49,279 nucleotides of DNA from Oscillospiraceae bacterium (GCA_017619715.1 JAFZRS010000034.1:1-49279); one strand, 5' to 3'. Positions 24,247 to 33,797 are shown, counted from the first letter of the stretch. Made by a program: numbers and translations. The notes: a model not told the origin generated them from the letters alone.

Positions 24247-24860
24247 AATGCCAATGCCTGCTTCATGTAGGGATTGTTCATTCGCTCAAAGGACAAAAGG
24301 CTCTCCGCCTCGTGACCGGGCAGTATGCGGTATTCGCCGATAAGCCGCCCCAATCGCGCCAGAGAGCGCAGCATCTGCGCCGCATCACCGTCCGGGAAAT
24401 CGGTACGTCCGCAGCTCATGCGAAAAAGCGTATCGCCGGAAAAGAGCGCATTTTCACACAAAAGGCACACCGATCCGGCGGAGTGACCGGGCGTTTCCAA
24501 AACGGTGACCGTGAGATTTCCCAATGCCAACGTATCGCCGTCGGCATAATAGCGCTGATTGTGATCGCTCAGCCGGGCAAATTTCAGTTTATTGCCGTGA
24601 CTGTCCGATGCATCGGCGCGGTGGATATAGACCGGTACGTCCGGATACTGACGCAGCAGTGCGTCAATGGCGTAGGTGTGGTCAAAATGTCCGTGGGTGA
24701 GCAGGATATATCGCAGCGCACAGCCGGAATCATCGATCATGCGCTTGATACGCACCGATTCTGCGCCCGGATCGATCAGGGCGCAGACGAGCGCTGTTTC
24801 ATCGCACAGCAGATAGCAGTTGGTCTGAAGGAAACCGACCGCAACGGAATCAATTTTCAC
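24243..24860 (-). CDS. Metallo-beta-lactamase fold hydrolase (glyoxalase II-like)
   Basis: This 205-residue MBL-fold hydrolase has THGHFDH (the HxHxDH zinc motif), ETPGHSAGSVCLL, LFSGDTLFRMSCGRTDFPDGD and LPGHE. The pattern matches the YcbL/glyoxalase II-like group that hydrolyses thioesters; the physiological substrate is unknown. It is coupled to hemZ by an ATGA overlap and lies 15 bases after dtd, so it belongs to the recJ-relA-dtd operon. Confidence 0.88.
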   Translation of the reverse strand: MKIDSVAVGFLQTNCYLLCDETALVCALIDPGAESVRIKRMIDDSGCALRYILLTHGHFDHTYAIDALLRQYPDVPVYIHRADASDSHGNKLKFARLSDHNQRYYADGDTLALGNLTVTVLETPGHSAGSVCLLCENALFSGDTLFRMSCGRTDFPDGDAAQMLRSLARLGRLIGEYRILPGHEAESLLSFERMNNPYMKQALAL

Positions 24861-24875
24861 CTGCGATCCCTCCCG

Positions 24876-25322
24876 TCAGAGCGTGTCGGTGTCCACCATC
24901 AAAGTGACCGGTCCGTCGTTGACGGACTCCACCTGCATATCTGCGCCGAAAACGCCCGTCTCCACGTGAAAACCCTTCTCACGGCACGCCGCCACGAATT
25001 TTTCATAAAGGGGGATTGCCGTATCGGGTCGCGCGGCGGACAAAAACTCCGGACGCCGACCCTTGCGGCAGTTGCCGTACAGGGTGAACTGGGAGATCAC
25101 CAGTATCTCGCCCCCTATGTCGGATAGGCTCCAATTCATCTTATCATTGTCGTCGTCAAAGATCCGAAGCCCCGTGAGCTTGTCCGCCAGCTTCAAACAC
25201 TCCGCCTCCGTGTCGTTTTGCCCGACACCCAGCAAGATGAGGAAGCCGCGTCCGATAGAGCCGATCACGTTTCCGTCCACGGTGACGCCGGCACGGCGCA
25301 CCCGGGTCAGTACAGCTCGCAT
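24876..25322 (-). CDS. dtd: D-aminoacyl-tRNA deacylase
   Basis: Dtd removes D-amino acids (and glycine from tRNA-Ala) from mischarged tRNAs. The 148-residue product is full length: MRAVLTRVRRAGVTVDG, the active-site ISQFTLYGNCRKGRRPEF and the cis-Pro loop VNDGPVTLM. ATG at 25322 has AAGGAG eight bases upstream; an ATG at 25370 would overlap relA. It sits directly downstream of relA, a common arrangement in Firmicutes. Confidence 0.95.
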   Translation of the reverse strand: MRAVLTRVRRAGVTVDGNVIGSIGRGFLILLGVGQNDTEAECLKLADKLTGLRIFDDDNDKMNWSLSDIGGEILVISQFTLYGNCRKGRRPEFLSAARPDTAIPLYEKFVAACREKGFHVETGVFGADMQVESVNDGPVTLMVDTDTL

Positions 25323-25347
25323 AATCCTGTCTCCTTCGTGTAAATAA

Positions 25348-27549
25348 TTATCCGGTGGGTCGCATGACATTCAGCACGCCGGAGATCTGACCCAGCTTGC
25401 GCATCACCGCCTGGAGCTGTTCGCTGTCGGGGACGGAGATGTTCAGCGTAACCAGCGCGAAGCCGTCCGGCGTGGTGCGGGCATTGAGGGAGGACACCTG
25501 GGTCTTGGTGGTTGAAAGTGCCGTAGATACGTCCATAATCAGTCCCATGCGATCCTTTGCCACCACCTCCAGTGTGGTGTGATAGGACTCATTGGTTTTC
25601 TCCGCCCAGCTTACCCTGATCCAGCGTCCGGCGTCCGCTTCACTGTGCCGCTCCGCCGCGGCGTTGGGACAGTCGGCACGGTGGACGGACACGCCGTAGC
25701 CCCGGGTGATAAAGCCCACAATCTCGTCGCCCGGCACGGGGGAGCAGCATTTGGCAAACTTCACCAGGCACCCGGTCAAACCCTCCACGATGATGCCCTG
25801 TTCCCCGTGGGTCTGACGCTGTGACGGCTGTGACGCCGTCTTGACCGGCGCAGCAGTGTCTTTCCCGGCTATATAGCCTTGCCGCCGGCGCAGGATATGG
25901 TTGATCTCCTCCCGCAGACGCCCCACCAGCTTCAAAGCGGTGACACCGCCGTAACCGATGGAGGCGTACATATCTTCCAGACTGTTATAGCACAGCTTCT
26001 TGAGTACCTGCGGCAGCATGTCCTCCGCGGTCAGCTCTTTGAGCGTAACGCCGCAGCGCTTGAGCTCCGACTCAAAGGAGGCGCGTCCGTTGACAATATT
26101 TTCGTCCCGCCGCTCTTTTTTGAACCACTGACGAATTTTGCTGCGGGCGTTGTTGGACCGGGCGATTTTGATCCAGTCGCGGCTGGGTCCGTGGGCAGAT
26201 TGGGAGGTCTCCACCTCCACCACGTCGCCGCTTTGGAGCGTATAGTCGAACTGCACGATCCGTCCGTTGACCTTCGCCGCCACCATGTGATTGCCCACAG
26301 CGGAGTGAATGGTATAGGCAAAGTCAATGGGGGTGGCGCCGGCAGGCAGATTGATTACGTCGCCACGGGGCGTGAAAACAAACACCTCGTCGGCAAACAT
26401 ATCCACCTTCAGTGAGTGGATATAATCCTCAGCGTCGGCACCCTCCTGGTTCTCCAGCAGGCGGCGCACCCATTCGTAGCTTTTTTCGTCTCCTGTGCCC
26501 TGTCCGTTCTGCTTATACTTCCAGTGAGCGGCAATGCCGTATTCCGCCACCTCGTGCATCTCCCGGGTGCGGATCTGCACCTCGAAGGGAATGCCGGTTT
26601 GCCCCACCACGGTGGTGTGGAGACTTTGGTACATATTGGGTTTGGGCGTGCCGATATAGTCTTTGAACCGCCCTAAAATGGGATGGTACAGGTCGTGAAT
26701 GATACCCAGCACATTGTAACAGTCCGCCAGCGTATCCACGATTACCCGGAAGGCAAACAGATCAAATACATCGTCCAGACTCTTGTTTTGGGTATACATT
26801 TTCCGGTAGATGCTGTACGGGTGTTTTGTGCGCCCGTATACGGTGCAGGAAATACCCGCCTCTGCCAGACGCTCCGCAATCTGCTGGCGGACGGATGCTA
26901 TAAAGTCGCCGTAAGCGGCGGATTTCTGCTCCAGGGCCTCGGTGATCTCTCCATACCCCACCGGATCGAGGTATTTCAGGCTCAGATCCTCCAGCTCCCA
27001 CTTCATCTTCTGCATGCCCAGCCGGTGAGCAATGGGCGCATAGATCTCCATGGTTTCAAAGGATTTTTGCTTCTGCTTTTCCGGCGTCTGGTACTCCATG
27101 GTACGCATATTGTGGAGCCGGTCGGCGATCTTGATGAGGATCACGCGGATATCCTTCGCCATTGCCATGAGCATCTTGCGCAGGTTCTCCATCTGTTCCT
27201 CTTCTTTGGAGGTGTAGTGTACCCGGGTCAGTTTGCTGACGCCCTCCACCAGATCGGCAACGGTGGGAGAAAAGAGCCGGGCAATATCGGCGTGGGTGGC
27301 GACGGTGTCTTCAATGGTGTCGTGGAGCAGGGCGGCGGCAATGGACTCACTGTCCAGATGCAGCTCCTCGGCAAGGATTTGCGCCACCGCCAACGGGTGG
27401 GTGACAAAAGGGGAGCCGTCCTTTCGCATTTGTCCCCGGTGTGCATCCTCGGCAAAGTCAAAGGCGGCGCGGATCTGGCTGAAATTCGCGCCGGGGTTAT
27501 AGGCACGGACGGTATCCTCCAAGCGCTGATACTGTTCCTGCATCGTCAT
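25348..27549 (-). CDS. relA: Bifunctional (p)ppGpp synthetase/hydrolase
   Basis: This is a long RelA/SpoT homologue (733 residues) controlling the stringent response. It has an HD hydrolase domain with FVTHPLAVAQIL and LLHDTIEDT, and a synthetase domain with GRTKHPYSIYRKM, FRVIVDTLADCYNVLG and GRFKDYIGTPKPNMYQSLHT. A TGS domain follows (VFVFTPRGDVINLPAGATPIDFAYTIHSAVG in two adjoining pieces), then a C-terminal zinc-finger/ACT part with KCCSPVPGDEIVGFIT and EVVAKDRMGLIMDV. All catalytic regions look intact. The ATG overlaps the recJ stop codon (ATGA) and has AGGAGG upstream. Confidence 0.95.
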   Translation of the reverse strand: MTMQEQYQRLEDTVRAYNPGANFSQIRAAFDFAEDAHRGQMRKDGSPFVTHPLAVAQILAEELHLDSESIAAALLHDTIEDTVATHADIARLFSPTVADLVEGVSKLTRVHYTSKEEEQMENLRKMLMAMAKDIRVILIKIADRLHNMRTMEYQTPEKQKQKSFETMEIYAPIAHRLGMQKMKWELEDLSLKYLDPVGYGEITEALEQKSAAYGDFIASVRQQIAERLAEAGISCTVYGRTKHPYSIYRKMYTQNKSLDDVFDLFAFRVIVDTLADCYNVLGIIHDLYHPILGRFKDYIGTPKPNMYQSLHTTVVGQTGIPFEVQIRTREMHEVAEYGIAAHWKYKQNGQGTGDEKSYEWVRRLLENQEGADAEDYIHSLKVDMFADEVFVFTPRGDVINLPAGATPIDFAYTIHSAVGNHMVAAKVNGRIVQFDYTLQSGDVVEVETSQSAHGPSRDWIKIARSNNARSKIRQWFKKERRDENIVNGRASFESELKRCGVTLKELTAEDMLPQVLKKLCYNSLEDMYASIGYGGVTALKLVGRLREEINHILRRRQGYIAGKDTAAPVKTASQPSQRQTHGEQGIIVEGLTGCLVKFAKCCSPVPGDEIVGFITRGYGVSVHRADCPNAAAERHSEADAGRWIRVSWAEKTNESYHTTLEVVAKDRMGLIMDVSTALSTTKTQVSSLNARTTPDGFALVTLNISVPDSEQLQAVMRKLGQISGVLNVMRPTG

Positions 27550-29648
27550 GCCGTTCCGCCTCCTTGCTGTGATAAGTCGAGAATTTCATGCAGCCGTCGT
27601 AGGTACACCGAATGCTCCAGATCCACCTTCTTACCATCGTCCCTCAAACGCATCTGCGCCAGATCCTCCCGGCGGCGGAACGTCAGCAACTGCCGCTCGG
27701 CAAAGATTTCCAGGCACAAAGCCGTACGCAGGAACGGTTCGGAACCGGTAACACTTTTGGATACGGTGCGCAGCAGCGGCAGATAATCCGCCGTCAGACC
27801 CGTCTGCGGCACGAGCCGGCGCAGCGCGCGCCAAATACTGACGCACTGCTCCCGGCTGGGCAGCAGGCGCCGCGCCTCCTCCGACTGTATCGCCTCTGCG
27901 TCCATAAAGCGGCGCAGCAGCGACAAGCACTCATCCTCCCGGCTGTTGGGAGACAGGGAGGGGCGCATGTCCACCAACTGCAGTTGTACGGTGCGATCGC
28001 CGCGGAATTCATTGATCTGCAAATAAAACGCGGCATCCACCCGACTGCCCGGTATGCAGCCGCAACTCTCGGCGGTGGCGGAGAAAAAGATACCGTCAAA
28101 GACCGTGCCGCCCTTGTGCAGCCGCACTTTCAGATGGCGGTTTTGCCCCACGTTCTGTACCCGTTCCAGCACCGCGCCGCAAAGACAGAAAACAGGCCGC
28201 ACATTCCCTGCACCGTAGGGCTCCAGCTCTTCCAGCGCCTCCACTTCTTCCAATGTCACCGCGTCAGGTCGGGGAAGGATTGCGTCCACGTCCAGTGTAG
28301 ACAGAGGCGGCTGATCGCCCAGATGAGCGCGGACGTACTGGTTCATGCGGGTGCGGAAGGCGGGAATCTTCGCCTCCTCGATGGTAAATCCGGCGGCAAG
28401 CGCATGTCCGCCGAAACCCAGCAGCAGGTCGGAGCAATCTTCCAGCGCGGCAAAGAGATTGAAGCCGCCGTAGCTGCGGCAGGAGCCCTTGCCCACCGAA
28501 CCGTTGAGATGGATCATAAAACTGGGACAGGAGAACTTTTCGCTCAAACGGGACGCCACGATCCCCACCACGCCCTGATGCCATGTGTCGGAGGAGAGCA
28601 CCAGTGCACTGCGCTGCGTGGGCGGCAGCGCGTCAATCATCTCCAGCGCCTGGGAGTAGATCTCCTGTTCCACCGCCTGCCGTTCCCGGTTCAGCTCACA
28701 CAGCTCCCGCGCCAGAGAAGCGGCGCGCTGCGCCTCGTTACAAAGCAGCAGCTCCGCCGCCATATCCGCCGCACCCATGCGTCCGGCGGCATTGATCCGG
28801 GGGGAGAGGACATAACCGATCTGCACAGACGTCACAGCTTTGTCCGCAAGTCCCGTCTCTTGTAAAAGGGCGTGCAGTCCGATAAAATCAGAGTGGGAAA
28901 TGGAGGAAAGTCCGCGGGAGACAATGGTGCGGTTTTCACCGCACATCTGCATCACGTCCGCTACCGTGCCGATGGCTGCCAGCGTGCAGTAACGGGCAAA
29001 GAGCGCCTTTTCCCGGTCGGTGCCGCCCAGCGCCAGCACCAGCTTCAGCGCCACACCGCAGCCCGCCAGATGCTTGAAAGGATAGGGGCAGTCCGGCCGG
29101 TGCGGATCTACCACCGCCACAGCATCGGGCAGTATATCCTTGCACTCGTGGTGATCGGTGATCACGGTATCCATGCCCAGCGAATTGGCGTAGGCGACCT
29201 CCTCCACGCCGGTGATGCCGCAGTCCACCGTGATGAGCAGCGTTACGCCTGCATCGTGCAGCGCGCGGACGGCATCGGCGCTCAAGCCGTAGCCGTCCTC
29301 GATGCGGCGGGGGATATAGTACGTCACGTCGGCGCCGCGTCCGGCAAGATAGTCCACTACAATAGCGGTGGCAGTGATGCCGTCTACATCGTAGTCGCCA
29401 AACACGGCGATGCGCTCACCGTCGGCAAGGGCACGGTTGATCCGCGCCACCGCGCGATCCATATCCGCCATCAGCAACGCAGAGAGGGTCAACTCATGAT
29501 CGCACAGCAGGAAATCCGCCGCCTCGGCGGGATCTGTGATCCCCCGGGCAGCCAGGACCGAAGAGACAAGACGGGGATAGCCGGCGTCTGTGAGACGCTG
29601 CGCGGCATCACTATGAGAGGGACGAATATTCCACCGTTGAAACTTCAT
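27546..29648 (-). CDS. recJ: Single-stranded-DNA exonuclease RecJ
   Basis: RecJ is a 5'-3' single-strand DNA exonuclease of recombination and base-excision repair. The DHH phosphoesterase motifs are FGDYDVDG, VDCGITG, ITDHHE and VDPHRPD. The DHHA1 part shows SVGKGSCRSYGGFNLFAAL and the GGHALAAGF motif, and an OB-fold with GAGNVRPVF follows. The 700-residue product has an extra C-terminal region of about 130 residues, common in Firmicute RecJ. The ATG at 29648 has AAAGGAGG upstream. It heads the operon recJ-relA-dtd-MBL-hemZ-spoVB. Confidence 0.94.
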   Translation of the reverse strand: MKFQRWNIRPSHSDAAQRLTDAGYPRLVSSVLAARGITDPAEAADFLLCDHELTLSALLMADMDRAVARINRALADGERIAVFGDYDVDGITATAIVVDYLAGRGADVTYYIPRRIEDGYGLSADAVRALHDAGVTLLITVDCGITGVEEVAYANSLGMDTVITDHHECKDILPDAVAVVDPHRPDCPYPFKHLAGCGVALKLVLALGGTDREKALFARYCTLAAIGTVADVMQMCGENRTIVSRGLSSISHSDFIGLHALLQETGLADKAVTSVQIGYVLSPRINAAGRMGAADMAAELLLCNEAQRAASLARELCELNRERQAVEQEIYSQALEMIDALPPTQRSALVLSSDTWHQGVVGIVASRLSEKFSCPSFMIHLNGSVGKGSCRSYGGFNLFAALEDCSDLLLGFGGHALAAGFTIEEAKIPAFRTRMNQYVRAHLGDQPPLSTLDVDAILPRPDAVTLEEVEALEELEPYGAGNVRPVFCLCGAVLERVQNVGQNRHLKVRLHKGGTVFDGIFFSATAESCGCIPGSRVDAAFYLQINEFRGDRTVQLQLVDMRPSLSPNSREDECLSLLRRFMDAEAIQSEEARRLLPSREQCVSIWRALRRLVPQTGLTADYLPLLRTVSKSVTGSEPFLRTALCLEIFAERQLLTFRRREDLAQMRLRDDGKKVDLEHSVYLRRLHEILDLSQQGGGTA

Positions 29649-29706
29649 GCCGCGCCTCCTTTCTCTGCATCTTTTTGGCGCATAACAATCCACTTTATAT
29701 TATTGT

Positions 29707-29735
29707 ATTATAGCACACGATAGAGAGTGCGTAAA
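29707..29735 (-). promoter_or_regulatory. SigA-type promoter of the recJ operon
   Basis: On the minus strand TTTACG (29730-29735) and TATAAT (29707-29712) are 17 bases apart, with an extended minus 10 (TGC before TATAAT). The recJ start is about 60 bases downstream. Confidence 0.7.
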
Positions 29736-29769
29736 GCCGTATTTTTGCCGTTTTGCGCCGTTGAGCGCG

Positions 29770-29802
29770 AAAAAAGACCGGGACGCTCCGTACGTCCCGG
29801 TC
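29770..29802 (-). terminator. Terminator of the DUF975 gene
   Basis: GACCGGGACG (29776-29785) pairs with CGTCCCGGTC (29793-29802), followed by TTTTTT on the minus strand, about 17 bases after the stop codon. Confidence 0.88.
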
Positions 29803-29818
29803 AAAGTCGGAAGAGAAA

Positions 29819-30586
29819 TCAAGCGTGGGCAGAGGGGGCTTCGCCGCCGTTGTCCGGCGCCGGGTCGGACAGCAATCCGATGCCTTGTATGCGCTTGATA
29901 GCCCGGAAATAGCCCATATCGGTCTGCACTTTGTAGGGGTGCAGCCAGATGTTCAAGATGCCGCTGGTCAGACCCGAGAGGAGATCCCAGCCGATAAAGC
30001 TCAAATCCAGCACAAACAGTGCGCCCTTAAAGCCCTTGGTCTGCGCCTTGCTCATACGAATAGCGTCCATGGCGCGCAAGTCGGGATTTTCGCACAGGTT
30101 GTACAGAGCGAAACGGTAGCGGTACGCCGCCACAATGCCCGGGATCACAAACAGCATGGACCAGAGCATGATGAAGATACTCTCCAGAACGGTCAGAAGG
30201 ATCACACGACCCGCCATACCAAAGCCCTCAAATAGAGACGAAAAGGGCATCTCTTTACCTTTGCGCACCCCCAGATGGTACAGCACTACGCCGGCTTCCA
30301 GCACAACAGCTACCAGCCATAGCAGAACGCCTGCAAAGATGGCGGTGCCGGAGGGCAGAACGGGCAGAGAGTTCAAATAAGGCAGAAGAGCGGAGATCGG
30401 GAGGTAGGGATACAGCTCCTGCATCTTCTGCACGGAGGTAATTGTATCGGGAAGCGATGCATACAGGCTCAAGCAGGACAGCACCATTCCTATGAGGAGA
30501 TACACCAGCGTAAAACCGTAAGGAGATACTGTGGCGCCGCGCATGACTTCCTTGGCTTCCTGTTTCAGTTGCGCACGATGGATCAT
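29819..30586 (-). CDS. DUF975 family membrane protein
   Basis: This 255-residue integral membrane protein has about five hydrophobic segments. DUF975-like features are the start RAQLKQEAKEVMRG, FVIPGIVAAYRYRFALYNL in the middle, and NPDLRAMDAIRMSKAQTKGFKG before a final membrane region. The family is common in Clostridia and has no known function. It is a monocistronic unit with a good promoter and terminator, divergent from the Rnf operon. Confidence 0.85.
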   Translation of the reverse strand: MIHRAQLKQEAKEVMRGATVSPYGFTLVYLLIGMVLSCLSLYASLPDTITSVQKMQELYPYLPISALLPYLNSLPVLPSGTAIFAGVLLWLVAVVLEAGVVLYHLGVRKGKEMPFSSLFEGFGMAGRVILLTVLESIFIMLWSMLFVIPGIVAAYRYRFALYNLCENPDLRAMDAIRMSKAQTKGFKGALFVLDLSFIGWDLLSGLTSGILNIWLHPYKVQTDMGYFRAIKRIQGIGLLSDPAPDNGGEAPSAHA

Positions 30587-30630
30587 AAAACTTCTACTTC
30601 CTTTCTATCCCACAAAATAAGGGCAGGAAA

Positions 30631-30659
30631 AGTATACCATGTCGCCTCCGCAATAACAA
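30631..30659 (-). promoter_or_regulatory. SigA-type promoter of the DUF975 gene
   Basis: On the minus strand TTGTTA (30654-30659) and TATACT (30631-30636) are 17 bases apart; the start codon is about 45 bases downstream. Confidence 0.65.
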
Positions 30660-30718
30660 GTAAAACCAAAAAATCCTCCATAAGGAAACAAAGTCCACCT
30701 TGGTTCGAGCCAAAGTAC

Positions 30719-30747
30719 TGGACAGTTTTCCAAAACTGTGATACATT
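30719..30747 (+). promoter_or_regulatory. SigA-type promoter of the rnf operon
   Basis: TGGACA (30719-30724) and TACATT (30742-30747) are 17 bases apart. The whole spacer is taken up by a palindrome. A hairpin CAGCGGGA/TCCCGCTG (30761-30780) lies in the leader just before the ribosome binding site of rnfC. Confidence 0.65.
30722..30739. promoter_or_regulatory. Palindromic operator candidate inside the rnf promoter
   Basis: ACAGTTTT and AAAACTGT form perfect 8-bp arms around CC, filling the space between the minus 35 and minus 10 boxes. A repressor bound here would block RNA polymerase. It does not match the Rex consensus TTGTTAANNNNTTAACAA, so the regulator is unknown. Confidence 0.6.
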
Positions 30748-30801
30748 AAAGGGTAGTTTGCAGCGGGATAGTTCCCGCTGCGGTAAGACGAGGTGAAAAC
30801 A

Positions 30802-32160
30802 ATGGCACAGTCCTTCTTTGGCGGTGTGCATCCCGATGATAAAAAGAGCGCCACCCGCGCCAAACCCATCGAGACGCTGGAAGCGCCGGCAGAGGTAGTG
30901 ATCCCCATGTCCATGCACATCGGCGCACCCTGCAAGCCGCTGGTGGCAAAGGGCGATACGGTGCAGCTCGGTCAGCGGATCGGTGAGCCGGGCGGCTTTG
31001 TATCCGCGCCGATTCACGCCTCCGTGTCCGGCACGGTGAAGGCGGTGGAGCCGCGTCCTTCGTCCATGGGCGGCAAGGTGCTGTCCGTGGTGATCGAGAA
31101 CGATTTTCAAAATACCATCTCCGGCGAGGTCAAACCCGTTGCCGATCCCGGCGGCATGACGCCGGAGGAGTTGGTGGAGGTTGTCCGCAATGCCGGGATT
31201 GTCGGATTGGGCGGCGCGACATTTCCCACCCATGTCAAGATCAGCTCCGCGTTGGGCAAGGCGGATTACGTGATCATCAACGCCGCCGAGTGCGAGCCGT
31301 ATATCACCGGCGACCACCGCACCATGCTGGAACGTCCCGAACAGGTAATCGGCGGCGCCACGCTGCTGGCGCAGTGCTTCGGTGTGGATAAGGTGTATAT
31401 CGGCATTGAGGCGAACAAACAGGACGCGGCAGATGTATTGAACCGCGAGATTGCCAAGACAGGCGCGCCTGTGGCGGTAGAGGTGCTCCACACCCGCTAT
31501 CCGCAGGGCGCTGAAAAACAGCTCTGCCAGGCAATATCCGGCCGCCAGATTCCCTCGGGGAAGCTGCCGGCGGACGCGGGCTGCTGTATCTTCAACGTCA
31601 GCACCGCCTGTGCCATCTATCGGGCGGTGTATGAGGGCATGCCCATTGTCAGCAAGGTCGTCACCGTGTCCGGCTCCGGCGTGATTGAGCCGAAGAATCT
31701 GGAGTGTCCCATCGGCACGCCCGTCGCCAAGTTGTTCGACGCGTGCGGCGGCTTGCGGGAGGATACCTACAAGCTTATCATGGGCGGTCCCATGATGGGT
31801 ATGGCGCAGTATGATACGGAGGTTCCCGTGGGCAAGGGCACAGGCTGTATGCTGGCGTTCGCCGGCGACGAGGAACAGTATGTGTCCGACCCGCAGTGCA
31901 TTCGCTGCGGCAAGTGTGTAGGCGCGTGTCCCATACGTTTGGAGCCGATCTTCATGTATAAATATCTGATGAAGGGCGACCGGGAGACTTTTGAGCACAA
32001 GCTCCACGGCATGGACTGCATTGAATGCGGCGCCTGCACCTACATCTGTCCGGCGAGACTGCCGCTGACGCACGCCTTCCGCATGGGCAAGCAGCAGGTA
32101 CAAGCCGATCGCATGGCGGCGAAAGCGCGGGCGGAAGCGGAGCAAAAGAAGGAGGCGTGA
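30802..32160 (+). CDS. rnfC: Rnf complex subunit RnfC
   Basis: RnfC is the peripheral NADH-binding subunit of the Rnf complex, which couples ferredoxin:NAD electron transfer to Na+ or H+ export. The 452-residue product shows the N-terminal barrel domain, the nucleotide/FMN-binding NQO1-like part (GIVGLGGATFPTHVK, INAAECEPYITGDHR), and two 4Fe-4S motifs, CIRCGKCVGACP and CIECGACTYICP, near the C-terminus. The ATG at 30802 follows GAGGTG by six bases. It is the first of six tightly packed genes in the order rnfCDGEAB. Confidence 0.95.
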   Translation: MAQSFFGGVHPDDKKSATRAKPIETLEAPAEVVIPMSMHIGAPCKPLVAKGDTVQLGQRIGEPGGFVSAPIHASVSGTVKAVEPRPSSMGGKVLSVVIENDFQNTISGEVKPVADPGGMTPEELVEVVRNAGIVGLGGATFPTHVKISSALGKADYVIINAAECEPYITGDHRTMLERPEQVIGGATLLAQCFGVDKVYIGIEANKQDAADVLNREIAKTGAPVAVEVLHTRYPQGAEKQLCQAISGRQIPSGKLPADAGCCIFNVSTACAIYRAVYEGMPIVSKVVTVSGSGVIEPKNLECPIGTPVAKLFDACGGLREDTYKLIMGGPMMGMAQYDTEVPVGKGTGCMLAFAGDEEQYVSDPQCIRCGKCVGACPIRLEPIFMYKYLMKGDRETFEHKLHGMDCIECGACTYICPARLPLTHAFRMGKQQVQADRMAAKARAEAEQKKEA

Positions 32161-32163
32161 CGT

Positions 32164-33198
32164 ATGACGGATTATAAGAATTTGAAACTGATTGCGTCCT
32201 CCTCGCCCCACATTCGCAGCGAGGAGGATACCCGGTCCATCATGCTGGACGTGATCATCGCATTGCTGCCGGCACTTTTGATGCGGGTCTATCAGTTCGG
32301 CAGTTGGAGTTTCCGGGCGCTGACGCTGACGGTCTGCTCCGTGGCAGGGTGTCTATTCTGGGAATGGGGCTACCGGAAGCTGATGAAAAAATCCATGGCG
32401 TTGGGTGATTTGAGCGCAGTGGTCACGGGAGTGCTGCTGGCCATGGTGTGTCCTGTTACACTGCCCTATTGGATGATTCTGGTGGGATCGTTCTTTGCCA
32501 TCGTGGTGGTCAAACAGCTCTACGGCGGCATCGGGTGTAACTTTCTCAACCCCGCGCTGGCAGGCCGCGCCGCGCTGACGGCGGCATACGCCGGCGCCAT
32601 GACTACCTGGCTTGCCCCGGACGCGACCTACCCCGCGTTTGGCTCGGCGGATATTATCACCGCCGCCACGCCCCTTGCCATCATGAAAGAAGGAACAGCG
32701 GAATCGTTTGCGGAGCTGACGAACACGTATTCTCTGGGTGATCTGTTTCTGGGCAAGATCGGCGGCTCGCTGGGCGAGGCGCCCGCGTTGATGCTGATTT
32801 TAGGCGGTATCTATCTGCTGGTCCGCAAGGTCATCTCCTGGCACATTCCCGTTGCCTATATCGGCACGGTGGCGGCGGTATGTCTGCTGTCCGCTCCCGC
32901 CGGCGTCGGCGCGGCGGAGTATATGGCGTACAACCTGTTTGCCGGCGGACTGATGCTGGGGGCGTTTTTCATGGCGACCGACTATGCCACCAGTCCCGTC
33001 ACCCGGTTGGGGCAGATCGTGTTCGGCGTAGGCTGCGGTCTGATTACCTGCTTTATCCGTCGTTTTGGATCCTATCCCGAGGGTGTGTGCTATTCTATTT
33101 TGATTATGAACTGTACCACCTGGCTGCTGGATAAGTATATCCGCCCCACCATCTACGGCGCGCTGCGCAGGGAGAAGAAGGAGGCGGCGGCGAAATGA
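32164..33198 (+). CDS. rnfD: Rnf complex subunit RnfD
   Basis: RnfD is an integral membrane subunit (344 residues, about nine to ten membrane segments) carrying covalent FMN. The flavinylation site is most likely the Thr in AATPLAIM, the NqrB/RnfD-type motif. Other family features are GGIGCNFLNPALAGRAALT and MATDYATSPVTRLGQIVFG. It starts three bases after rnfC and its TGA overlaps the ATG of rnfG. Confidence 0.95.
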   Translation: MTDYKNLKLIASSSPHIRSEEDTRSIMLDVIIALLPALLMRVYQFGSWSFRALTLTVCSVAGCLFWEWGYRKLMKKSMALGDLSAVVTGVLLAMVCPVTLPYWMILVGSFFAIVVVKQLYGGIGCNFLNPALAGRAALTAAYAGAMTTWLAPDATYPAFGSADIITAATPLAIMKEGTAESFAELTNTYSLGDLFLGKIGGSLGEAPALMLILGGIYLLVRKVISWHIPVAYIGTVAAVCLLSAPAGVGAAEYMAYNLFAGGLMLGAFFMATDYATSPVTRLGQIVFGVGCGLITCFIRRFGSYPEGVCYSILIMNCTTWLLDKYIRPTIYGALRREKKEAAAK

Positions 33199-33797
33199 AA
33201 GGGATTTCCGTAAAATACATACAGAAGGTAGCCGGTACGCTCACCGCCATTGCACTGGCGGTGGCGGCGCTGTTGGGACTGGTCAATCTGGTCACCGCCG
33301 ATCGGATCGCAGAGCTGAACGGGCAGAGTACCCGTCAGGCGCTGGCGGCTGTAGCGCCGCTCGGCGCGAGCTTCACGCCGGCGGAGATTACGCAGGAGGC
33401 GTCTGACGCCGCCGCCGCACAAGGCGGCGCACTGCAGGAGATCTACACCGTATCTACCGGCGGCTGCGCCGTAAAAGTGTCGACCTCCGGCTCACAGGGT
33501 ACGATCGAAATGATCGTGGGCGTGGACGCGGACGGCGTCATCACCGGCATCTCCATTGTGGATCACTCCGAGACCGCCGGTATCGGCTCCAAGGTCATGG
33601 CGGATCTGCCCAATGACAGCGGTGAGCCGGTTCTCGGGCAGTTTATCGGACTGTCCGGCGCCGGTACGCTGACAGTCAAGAAAAACGTCACGCCTATTAC
33701 CGGCGCTACCGTGTCCACCAAGGGCGTTACCAAGGGCGCCAATGCCGCGCTGGCGGTGGCTGCCACGCTGGGCGCAGAAGGGGGAGCTGCCGAATGA
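33195..33797 (+). CDS. rnfG: Rnf complex subunit RnfG
   Basis: RnfG has one N-terminal membrane segment and an extracytoplasmic FMN-binding domain. The FMN is attached to the last Thr of TGAT in PITGATVSTKGV. The domain also shows GVDADGVITGISIVDHSET and GIGSKVM. Length 200 residues. The gene is coupled at both ends by ATGA overlaps (rnfD before, rnfE after). An ApbE flavin transferase would be needed and is not in this window. Confidence 0.94.
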   Translation: MKGISVKYIQKVAGTLTAIALAVAALLGLVNLVTADRIAELNGQSTRQALAAVAPLGASFTPAEITQEASDAAAAQGGALQEIYTVSTGGCAVKVSTSGSQGTIEMIVGVDADGVITGISIVDHSETAGIGSKVMADLPNDSGEPVLGQFIGLSGAGTLTVKKNVTPITGATVSTKGVTKGANAALAVAATLGAEGGAAE

